From: Acheta domesticus
Lineage: Eukaryota; Arthropoda; Insecta; Orthoptera; Gryllidae
Direction: 5' to 3'
Length of the DNA stretch: 64,000 nucleotides
Assembly (NCBI GenBank): GCA_031308135.1
Contig: JAHLJT010000631.1
Coordinates: forward strand, 31,082,271 to 31,146,270
Shown piece by piece: positions 54,530 to 64,000 of the stretch. A program made the position numbers and the translations under genes. The notes beneath the pieces were generated by a model that did no database searches, was not told where the DNA came from, and worked only from the letters and a program-made list of their open reading frames with translations. Each line of letters starts with the position of its first letter. The stretch's first letter is position 1.

Positions 54530-57500
54530 TACAGCTCCATTAGGTCACAACAATGACACTAATTCACAGATATTCGCGAGCGCAAAGTGAATTCCATTGT
54601 TGCAGACCCTGCATTGTCGCTATTCTGAGAGCTATTAATTCTTTTTACTTATTTCAAATATTTCAAAATAAACAATTTCTAAAATATTAATGTGTAAGTC
54701 TATAACAAAGTTCGAATGTAAGAAACGAAGAATGAAATAATATACAAAATTGCACATTCTAATTTACGACGCATCCAGCTGTCCGAAGCGCAGTAAATTT
54801 ACAGCGGCCTATTACGTTTGTCACAAAATTAAAGAAAAACTACTCGTATTTTGGAAAAATTAAGCATGACCGTATTTATTTTATTTATTTATTTGTCAAT
54901 ATTCGGAATTGCCACACACTCTTTCTTGCCAGCTACCATCTATCATCGCCAAAAGTACATTTTTTTTGTCATTTTCTTAATTTTTCGGTTTCCTATTAAT
55001 AGAACAGAAACATTAATTTTAGAATATTAAAGAACACTAAAACCTAGCCGTAAATGGCAATTGTCTTTTAAAAATTATGTGCCGTTTAAGAGAAAATGGC
55101 GTTTTAGCACTACTAAAAATGCGAAATTTGAAGCTCATTTTCACAGAAAATTTTTGAGTTTTCAAAATACTTTATTTGAAGTTATTTGAAGCACTTACAC
55201 TCACAAATATAATCATCTTTACAAATTGCGGATAATGTGCATATTAAAGATGTGAGAGATCTTTCAAAAAATTTATATTTATATAATTTTTGAAAAAAAA
55301 AAACAAAAATAACTCAAAATAAACTTCACGCTATACTAATGAGTGTAATTAGCACTATCCGTTACAAAAGTTTCAAGAAAAAAATTGCAGCCATATACGA
55401 GAAAATGACGTTTGAGCATTTCTGAAAATGCCAAAATTTGAGCTACTTTTCACAGAAAACGGTAGTGTTTTCGAGAAACTTTACTTGACATTATTTAAAG
55501 CATATATACTCGTAAATATAATAATGTAAAAAAAATCGCCGATAATGTAAATATTAACGACGTGAGAGACAAGTAAAAGAATTTACATTTTGGTAATATT
55601 TGAAAAAACCAACCGATAGACCAAAATGGCTTTTATGTCATTAATAGAGTACATTTATCACTATCCCTACCAAAAGTTTAAAGAAAAAATTTCGAGCCGT
55701 TTTTGAGAAAATTTTGTTTTTGTAATTTTTTAAAATTGCACATATTGCACGCAATATTGCACGAAAACTACCAAAATTGTGAAAAACATTTACATGACCT
55801 TTATTAAAGAACTCAATATGCAGAACAAATTTTATTTGAAGAAAAAATCTCTATCTTCAATTTTGTAGTTGGAGAAAGACGCCGAAAAAAATTCAAACTT
55901 TCACAATTTTCGAAAATTCAGAGCTGTACGTGAAAATCGGACCTATGCCATGTTAAAAAGTGTATTTTCCTCTATTCATACAAGAAATTTAAAGAAAAAA
56001 GTTGGAGCCGTTTTTGAGAAAATGTTGAAAATCCCCGGGGAGCTTCATACAAAGTACCCCCAAATTTTAAAGAATCTTTTTCAAAATCACAAAGCATTAG
56101 GTCACAACACTGACACTAATTCACAGATATTCGCGAGCGCAAAGTGAATTCCATTGTTGCAGACCCTGCATTGTCGCTATTCTGAGAGCTATTAATTCTT
56201 TTTACTTATTTCAAATATTTCAAAATAAACAATTTCTAAAATATTAATGTGTAAGTCTATAACAAAGTTCGAATGTAAGAAACGAAGAAAGAAATAATAT
56301 ACAAAATTGCACATTCTAATTTACGACGCATCCAGCTGTCCGAAGCGCAGTAAATTTACAGCGGCCTATTACGTTTGTCACAAAATTAAAGAAAAACTAC
56401 TCGTATTTTGGAAAAATTAAGCATGACCGTATTTATTTTATTTATTTATTTGTCAATATTCGGAATTGCCACACACTCTTTCTTGCCAGCTACCATCTAT
56501 CATCGCCAAAAGTACATTTTTTTTGTCATTTTCTTAATTTTTTCGGTTTCCTATTAATAGAACAGAAACATTAATTTTAGAATATTAAAGAACACAAAAA
56601 CCTAGCCGTAAATGGCAATTGTCTTTTAAAAATTATGTGCCGTTTAAGAGAAAATGGCGTTTTAGCACTACTAAAAATGCGAAATTTGAAGCTCATTTTC
56701 ACAGAAAATTTTTGAGTTTTCAAAATACTTTATTTGAAGTTATTTGAAGCACTTACATTCACAAATATAATCATCTTTACAAATTGCGGATAATGTGCAT
56801 ATTAAAGATGTGAGAGATCTTTCAAAAAATTTACATTTATATAATTTTTGAAAAAAAAAACAAAAATAACTCAAAATAAACTTCACGCTATACTAATGAG
56901 TGTAATTAGCACTATCCGTTACAAAAGTTTCAAGAAAAAAATTGCAGCCATATACGAGAAAATGACGTTTGAGCATTTCTGAAAATGCCGAAATTTGAGC
57001 TACTTTTCACAGAAAACGGTAGTGTTTTCGAGAAACTTTACTTGACATTATTTAAAGCATATATACTCGTAAATATAATAATGTAAAAAAATCGCCGATA
57101 ATGTAAATATTAACGACGTGAGAGACAAGTAAAGAATTTACATTTTGGTAATATTTGAAAAAACCAACCGATAGACCAAAATGGCTTTTATGTCATTAAT
57201 AGAGTACATTTATCACTATCCCTACCAAAAGTTTAAAGAAAAAATTTCGAGCCGTTTTTGAGAAAATTTTGTTTTTGTAATTTTTTTAAAATTGCACATA
57301 TTGCACGCAATATTGCACGAAAACTACCAAAATTGTGAAAAACATTTACATGACCTTTATTAAAGAACTCAATATGCAGAACAAATTTTATTTGAAGAAA
57401 AAATCTCTATCTTCAATTTTGTAGTTGGAGAAAGACGCCGAAAAAATTCAAACTTTCACAATTTTCGAAAATTCAGAGCTGTACGTGAAAATCGGACCTA

Positions 57501-57990
57501 TGCCATGTTAAAAAGTGTATTTTCCTCTATTCATACAAGAAATTTAAAGAAAAAAGTTGGAGCCGTTTTTAAGAAAATGTTCAAAATCCCCGGGGGGCTT
57601 CATACAAAGTACCCCCAAATTTTAAAGAATCTATTTCAAAATCACAAAGCTTCGACTAGAATCAGATCGACTGGGGAATATCAATTTTTGAAGAAAATCG
57701 ACTGAACGGTTTAGGTGCTAGCGTTGACCACAGACGGACAGACGGACGGAATGCCGTCAATCGATTTTTAAGTATAAAGAAGCAACAAATCACGGATTTT
57801 GACCACACCACGAGATAGAGGATTTTTTTTTCTTAATTTAGCAACTGGTTTTTATCCACTTATTCGTTTTCAAGGCCCGGCAATTAATTTTTTTCCGCCG
57901 AAAATTGGCCATTTTTTCGCGCAGCATTACATAACTTTCCCTATACTACGTATATCACTCCGTGTATACGTACGTATACGGGAAAGTAAA
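54530..57990 (-). repeat. Family D repeat, longest copy, with 1,557-bp tandem duplication
   Basis: The minus strand begins at 57985 with TACTTTCCCGTATACGTACG, runs through AGTTATGTAATGCTGCGCG, CGGACGGAATGCCGTC (inverted), CTAGCACCTAAACCG, and a long A/T-rich interior with AAAATTT(C/G) iterations. 54541-56097 and 56098-57650 are a direct duplication (TAGGTCACAACAMTGACACT at each start; ATCACAAAGC at each end) with only scattered differences. No transposase, integrase or polymerase motif is visible. The short frames at 55869 and 57505 are paired copies of the same non-conserved frame. Confidence 0.8.
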
Positions 57991-58654
57991 AAGAGAAGTT
58001 TTCGCGAATTTTGTGTTTGAATTTAATGCAATTTATAAAATAAACATTTTCTCAAATACCGCTCCAAGTTGGTTCTTTATTTTTTTCCAAGGAGTGAACA
58101 ACGGACGCCCCAAATAATGGCATATTTCTGATTTTTGTTGAACTCACTGAAGTTTCGGGGGATGCGAGAAAGTATGTGCTGTTTAGACCACTAGTTTCAA
58201 TAACACGTCTTTTTGCTGTAACCATAGTCCTCGTGCCATCGTGTGCTGTTTGCAGGCACTTGGGTATCGCTTTCTCCCTTGAGGGAGGCCCTCTGAGTCA
58301 TCGATTGTTGAGCCGGCCCTCAGCCCCTGCATCATTCCCCAACGGTGGCGAGACGACACTTCCCAGTTACGAAACTTTTCTCCCCAGAATGAAATTTGAC
58401 ACGAAGGGGCCCAACGCGCACGCGACGGCTCGGGACCCGCGCCGCGCCGCGCCGCGCCGTGCTCGTCACGTGACACGCCGCAAACGCGGGAACGTACGGG
58501 TGCTACGTGACGGGGCGAGAAGGGGACGGGGAGGTGGATGGGTCGAAAGTGGGGTGTGTGGAGGATGTTAGCGAGATGGTGTCCGAATGGCATGAGTGGT
58601 TTTTTGTCGAACACAAGACGAAACTGACCCGGAAAGTCGGATATATTCCAGGAG
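57991..58654. other. Spacer with GC-rich patch at 58405-58560
   Basis: 58405-58510 is CpG-rich (CGCGCCGCGCCGCGCCGC). No gene recognised; the frames on both strands here include SINE-A sequence. Confidence 0.4.
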
Positions 58655-58870
58655 GGAACGGATTTCCACCCCCGCTGGATCGTGAGATCCGGCGCCGACG
58701 GGGTTGAGGAGGAACGTTGGTCCATGGCCCATTTGGCAAAGTGCTGCTCCGGCATTCGCTTGGTATTGAACGGAAACCACCGACTAGAGCAGACGGTCGT
58801 TAGAATTCTCGTACAGACAGTGGCTGAATTCAACCCAGCTATCTAGCTCTGGTAAAAAATCCGCCACTCT
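58655..58870 (-). mobile_element. SINE-A copy 6, 5' half
   Basis: Plus strand: GATCCGGCGCCGACGGGGTT, GCTCCGGCATTCGCTTGGTA, GGCTGAATTCAACCCAGC. The tRNA head is lost or degraded after 58860. Confidence 0.7.
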
Positions 58871-58964
58871 AGGATCATCCGGTTAGAGACATTGCAGTGG
58901 CAACTATTGTGACACTGAGCTGTCTTAGCCGGCGACGGTGCTTGAATGGATGCAGTGCAGTGAT

Positions 58965-59165
58965 CGATAGCAATTCCGGGCGCGTCAACTACTGAGGTCA
59001 TTAGTCCCATAGGTGTAGTGTATGCTTTTGCTCGGGAGGTGATGGTGGTCTTCCCCCGCTGGATGGCGAGATCCGGCGCCGGCCTACCGTCGGCTAGAGG
59101 GTTTTTTCCCAAACCAGGTATCTCGCACCAACAGGGCACCGCCTCAGCCAAGACCATAAGAGGAG
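58965..59165 (-). mobile_element. SINE-A copy 6, 3' half (or a separate truncated copy)
   Basis: Plus strand: CGATAGCAATTCCGGGCGCG, GAGGTCATTAGTCCCATAGG, CCCCGCTGGATGGCGAGATC, GGCACCGCCTCAGCC. Same orientation as 58655-58870, but the order of halves indicates two truncated insertions or a local rearrangement rather than one intact copy. Confidence 0.7.
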
Positions 59166-60689
59166 AAAGATCGCCCGAATTCACTCAGAGTGAAGAAAAT
59201 ACTAATTGCATGTACTGAAATCAACTGGAATCGTGTTGAATTGCTTTCCAAAACATTTTAAATGCCGATTACTTTTTTTAAAAGAATTTGAAACTTATTC
59301 TTTGTAATCAAAAGCGATCAATATTTCTGAAATATGCATTTTTGACGTAAGACCGTCGTTACTGATATGAGAAAAGAGAAAGCATTGACATATAAACATT
59401 CTGAATTAAAAATGCTAATTAAAAAATGTAATAATGGGTAAAGTACTCGTCAAATCTTTGCCCATACATTTTCAGACATTTTCGTTGAATAAATGTAACG
59501 GATGGATCCTCTGGGAATATATTCGTTATATTGTTCCAAAAAATAGAATATTCTGGAATAAAGAACTAGATAGAGGATGCCATGCGGGGGCGGACAGAAA
59601 AAAAGTATTTCCGGAGTTAACATGCATTTCCGTCGTATGTCCACTAAAATGCTGCATTCGGTTTGAGTACTTCCCCTTCCATTATTAATTTAGGGAGGGA
59701 AACGAATCACCAAAGTCCATTCTATAGCGGTTGTTACGAAACGAACTTATTAATTCGTGTTTACTGCTCCATAAAACTCGTGCTCAAAGAAAGGAAAAAC
59801 GTCATATTCTATATTGGCAATAAGAGAAACGGTACAAACTCTTACAAAGGGCAGGGTCTGTCTTACCGAAATGCATATTCTATTGAAGTATATTCCGTTT
59901 AACTCTCACTACTCGTGCGTTGTGTGTACATCAGCCATGCACATAATGTTCGTTGACACGGGCTACTAATATCGTATTACCTAAAATAAAGAAATCACGA
60001 CAATTGATGTGAGTGAACTCGCGACTCAGAGAGGATATCTTTGATTGCGGTAAACTCACACTGTCAACATTTTCATAGATAATACCACCAATGCTTTGGA
60101 AATTATCGGTGAATCCCCGACTCGCGAAGCGATTATCTGAGATTTTCCAAAGCACGAGTGGTATTCAATAGGACAATACCACGAGTGAAATTACGTCCAA
60201 CAGAGTTCCAAAATGCGTCAAATATTGAAAATAACTGAAAGCTATGTCAAATTCAAAGAGGTTATGTTACACTACATACGCGGTTTATTGTACATCGACA
60301 TAGCGATCGATGTACACCAACTCCAAAGATAGATGAGACATAGTTTATGACTGGCCAGTAGGAAGAAGCGGTAAGAAAATCGGATAGAAAAAGCAATAAA
60401 CTTTTTGAGATACACGAGATACACCACCCTGATTGAAGCATTTTGTATGTATGGTTAAATATTATTGGTTTTTAATTTCACGAGTGGAATAGTCCGATTA
60501 ATTCTTCATTTCTGAAGACCAAATATCTGCTTGGGTCCTGGCGTGATTCCGCAATTTTTTTCTTCAAAAACACATCTAAATGTGAGCGCAGTTCCGAACA
60601 GCCGAGTAGTTAAATCCAAATGCTTAAACGAAGAGACCTACAAGAAAAAAGTTTCACTTTTTTCCCAAAGCGACAACTTCCAACACGAA
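59166..60689. other. Spacer with a hairpin near 60088-60165
   Basis: ACCACCAATGCTTTGGA (about 60088) and TCCAAAGCACGAGTGGT (about 60145) form an inverted repeat, and ACCACGAGTG recurs at 60178. This may be a small MITE remnant. Nothing else recognised. Confidence 0.35.
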
Positions 60690-60955
60690 GATCTGGCGCG
60701 CGCGCGTGCACGCCACAGTCCCGAGAGGTCGCTCGCCGCTGTCGCATGCCACGGTCGCATGCGCCGTTGTCATCGTGCGACTGCGTTGCGGCCCACTGCG
60801 GCTCAACGGGGTCCGCAGTGGCACGCGCCGCACCATCCATGCGCGGAATATTTCATCGCACGCTACACCCCGCGCCCGCCGCCGCCCCGGTGTCGCATTT
60901 GCATACGAGGCACGGCGCCGGGCCAAGGTCGCTACCCTCTTTTAGCCACCGGGAG
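60690..60955. other. CpG-rich patch
   Basis: GCGCGCGCGTGCACGCCAC and further dense CpG, sharply bounded. Open frames in five phases are compositional. It could be a promoter-like island. Confidence 0.35.
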
Positions 60956-61671
60956 CCCTTTCAGACTGAGATTTTTTTTTCCCTTTTGCATACACTACGT
61001 AGATGTGGGCGAGTGTCTGACTTTTTCTTAATAAAGGCAAGGGAGGAGGTTGGCGTCTTTATGGCCTTTCCTTTCCTGGACACATGGCCACAATGGGGTT
61101 AACATTACCTTCCATTGTATGAAGGAGGATATGGTGGACATGGTGTGTGAATAGTAATACGACATGAATAATTATACAGGCTGTAACAAATCTCAATGCA
61201 GGATCTTTCATTACGAACGAAGAGAGAAAGTTCACTGCAATTCATATTTGGAAATGTTTAATTATAGAATTACTAGTTTAAGCATCTGTTTATCTACCAC
61301 AAGAAATGTTCAAAGAAGTGACCATCACCTGCCTCAACATCTGCGTGTCTTTTCTTGGAGTACCGAACTCGTTCAAACATTCCTGGTGTGGTGCGTACTG
61401 TAAGATGTAGGCACAGTGAGTTTGTTCATCATACGCAACAGGAGAGTACATGTACATTGAAGACTTGTGTCCCCCGGTGTTTGGTGGATGTGTGAAATTC
61501 GTGTAGGTGATAGTACATTCCTTCAAATACTTTTTGGTCTCTCATTCTGACGTTGAATGTTGTTCCTAAAACACGCGGCGAGGTCTCAAGCCACTCCTGC
61601 TGTTCATGCACGTGAATTCTTATTCTTCGTTTGTGTACATTACAGTAGCCTGAAAACCACAAAAAATTACG
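60956..61671. other. Spacer
   Basis: No feature recognised. Confidence 0.4.
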
Positions 61672-61896
61672 GTCGTAGGATTTTCGACACTAGCTTGTCA
61701 GCTGGTGTCTAATTCAGTCGCCAGTCGCTGTCTAGGAGAATAAATCTAACGGCTGTATGCTCTGATCGTTATTTTTCCGAGTTTTCTTCAATCTGTACTA
61801 GGCGAATGCTAGAGCAGTACCCTAATAAACGGGCCACGGACTGCGCGCGATCTTTCTATCCCCATCGGTGTCCTATCCTCATGCCTCTGGTACATA
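61672..61896 (+). mobile_element. SINE-A copy 7, left part (interrupted)
   Basis: GATTTTCGACACTAGCTTGTC, GAATAAATCTAACGGC, AGGCGAATGCTAGAGCAGTA, CCCTAATAAACGGGCCACGG. It breaks off at 61896, where a foldback MITE starts; the rest resumes at 62319. Confidence 0.8.
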
Positions 61897-62318
61897 CAGT
61901 TAGTAACAGACTTGTTTGTACAGTCCATAATTTTCTCGAAAACTAATTGACTTAAATAATTTAGTTAATTTTTTAGTGGAAAATTAATACTAATGAAAAT
62001 ATATTACCAGATAATTGAATAATTCCAGTTAAATAAAATTTAACTTTATACATGTAGACGAAACGTCCTTGAATCTGAAGTTCACCAGCTCATTTTGTTG
62101 CTTGGAAACCTTCCTAGCGGCTAGTTCCCGAGCGACTAAATATGCTGGAGAATTTCAAATTCAAGGCCATTCCGTCTAGGTGTACAAAGTTACATTTTAT
62201 TTCATTGGAATTATTCAATTATCTTGTAATATATTTTTCATAAGTATTAATTTTCCACTTAAAACTAATGATTTTTAGAGCAAATTATGGACTTTACAAA
62301 CAAGACTGTTACCAACTG
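61897..62318. mobile_element. Foldback MITE inserted inside SINE-A copy 7, 422 bp
   Basis: Left CAGTTAGTAACAGACTTGTT and inverted right CAGTTGGTAACAGTCTTGTT. The arms extend past TGTACAGTCCATAATTT and continue as long inverted repeats to the middle (AATTGAATAATTCCAG; GAATTATTCAATTATC). Flanks TACATA and TACATT (or simply TA) look like the target duplication. Confidence 0.85.
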
Positions 62319-62555
62319 TACATTTATACTTAAACGCACCACACTAATACACATGACGGGAAATTGAGGCGAATGGGGGCTCGGCTGGTGGGAGATATCT
62401 GGATGGAGAAAACACCGAAAGTCAACATGTAGGTAGGTCCCTGATCTCACCATCAAGAAACGGATGTACATCGCCATCGCTCGTTATATAACATGTACTA
62501 CGCATACGATGCTAATGGTCATAGCAGTTGACGCGCCCAGAAATAGGAAATAATA
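62319..62555 (+). mobile_element. SINE-A copy 7, right part
   Basis: GGGGGCTCGGCTGGTGGGAG, ATATCTGGATGGAGAAAACACC, GATCTCACCATCAAG, ACGATGCTAATGGTCATAG, GTTGACGCGCCCAGAAA. It completes the copy interrupted at 61896. Confidence 0.75.
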
Positions 62556-62639
62556 AACCACAGAAAACAATACCTTCTATCTTTATCAATATCTTTTATC
62601 AACATCTTTTATCACAATATATTAAAACAAAACTAGTGA

Positions 62640-63149
62640 AGTTGCAGAATTACACACTTTCTCGTACTGTTTGGTTTCCTAATGTCTTAAATTCATGCTA
62701 GTTTTTCGGTTTTGCCCTGCCCTCTATTCTGCTGGCACCTAAAATATTTTTTTCTCCGTTTTTCGCCTCCCTAATAGTAGATTTGAAATACGTTTTTCAG
62801 AATATTACAGAAGAGTAAAACCAGGCCCTACTATGAACATTTTCATTAAAACATTAAAGTCCTTTTTGTTTGAGAAAATGTCGTTTGAGCGTTTCTGAGA
62901 AAGCGCAATTTTCAGCTCTTTTCAAAAAACACTGTTTTGAGCTTTGATTACGCAATATAAATATATGCAGCTTACCTTTATATTCTTTATAAAAATCTTT
63001 CTTTCAAGTCAAATGACTTCGTAATCTAATTAATTTGATCATCATTATTTGAATCATGAATCTGAAGAAAACATCAAAATTGTTAAAAATTCCTTTTCTG
63101 AAAATGAATTATTCAATAATTTTGTATTCTAGACAGAAGATGAGGTAAG
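62640..63149 (-). repeat. Family D fragment (interior)
   Basis: GAGAAAATGTCGTTTGAGCG, TTCTGAGAAAGCGCAATTTTC and GAATATTACAGAAGAGTAAAACC parallel 55020-55470 and its duplicate. Diverged. Confidence 0.5.
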
Positions 63150-63203
63150 GTTAAGACCTTATTTTCGAAGTTTCCACGTCTCCTCTCCGGACATCCTGTA
63201 TAT
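63150..63203. mobile_element. Solo right end of N element
   Basis: ACCTTATTTTCGAAGTTTCC then CTCTCCGGACATCCTGTATA, matching 51345-51387. Confidence 0.65.
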
Positions 63204-64000
63204 GATAAAACGCAAGCTTCCGTGATAAGATATTCACTACATTAACGTGACTATTGACGAGAGGCGTTGTCGTGCCCGGAAACATCAATATAACTAATAC
63301 ACGAAATCTTTACGTCCGAAGGTTATTTGCCGAACACTGGTGCAGTGACGTGTTGCCTAATACTCAAGGGCAAATTTCCCAAGTGTAACTTCGTTATACA
63401 CAAGCTCATTGACAAAATGTGATTATCTTACATGCCTCAAAATGCCGTAGAAGTTTATAGCATTTATTTTGGGAATCTTGAATATGTAGGACGCAAAACT
63501 ATTGTCCATTAATTGCTGCAACATAAAGGGTTGGAATAATATCAAGGAAGCAGGATAGTGTCAAGGAAAAATAGTATCATGGAAAAATTAAATACTTCCT
63601 CGAAAAAAATTGAGCTTCTTTGCTCCTAAGTATTACAATCATATCAATCGTTATGAGTCAAAATTAAGACGGTAATCCGTTGCAAGACTTTCATATGGAT
63701 GTCGTGTGATTATCACTGAAAATTACATTACATAGAAAATTATCATAACTTGTTATAAGCTAGTACTCAACAAATAGTAACATTGCATTTGTATGGATGT
63801 GATTACTAGTATTAAAACAATGTATTTAAAATTTAAACAATGTATGGAAATCAATCGAACAAAATGTGGAAAACTAATTTTTTCAAGATAATTTGCTCAA
63901 CGACTACACAAACACGCGTCATCAGAGAATATTCTACCTTGTCCGAGAAATTTTCTACGAGTTGCTGATTTATGCTGATTTTGTTCATTCTCTTGTTAAT
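63204..64000. other. A/T-rich DNA to window end
   Basis: No feature recognised. Confidence 0.4.

Overview
This looks like about 64 kb of an insect nuclear genome. Two GC-rich, intron-containing genes sit in an A/T-rich sea of transposable-element debris. Split genes with good GT/AG junctions, tRNA-derived SINEs, hAT and other TIR elements, a LINE fragment, minisatellites and long non-coding spacers exclude a prokaryote, organelle or plasmid. The Ala/Arg/Gly-rich coding exons, long introns and SINE load suggest a large-genome insect. A polyneopteran such as a stick insect or cockroach is my guess, but the species cannot be fixed from sequence alone.

Left end: the minus-strand first coding exon (1030-2028) of a family 49 glycosyltransferase (B4GAT1-like) leaves the window to the left through its first intron. 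Right of it, a plus-strand two-pore-domain potassium channel (K2P) gene starts in a CpG island at about 15.8 kb. Its N-terminal coding exon(s) lie at 16544-17453, and the exon with the first pore helix is at 23435-23588. That exon ends inside the first Gly codon of the pore GYG motif, the classical K2P intron position. No later K2P exon was recognised up to 64 kb. The two genes are head to head, about 14 kb apart.

The most unusual structure is the 5,981-bp K2P intron (17454-23434). Its 5' end is a 113/114-bp tandem array in which each unit carries a CAG|GTAAGG-type site, and the array appears seeded by the real exon-intron boundary. Its 3' end is a 2.8-kb array of 33 85-bp units containing no AG dinucleotide, running to 17 bp before the real acceptor AG.

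23.6-64 kb is presumably K2P intron or intergenic DNA and consists mostly of repeats: a ~500-bp tRNA-headed SINE (SINE-A, seven loci), smaller SINEs, a MITE family with TATACTGCGA ends, hAT elements with 8-bp target duplications, a degraded hAT transposase, a long A/T-rich repeat (family D) with a 1.56-kb tandem duplication, and three elements carrying hammerhead-ribozyme-like cores (30.4, 31.7 and 46.2 kb), two of them in large inverted repeats. Family names A-E, M and N are labels used only here.
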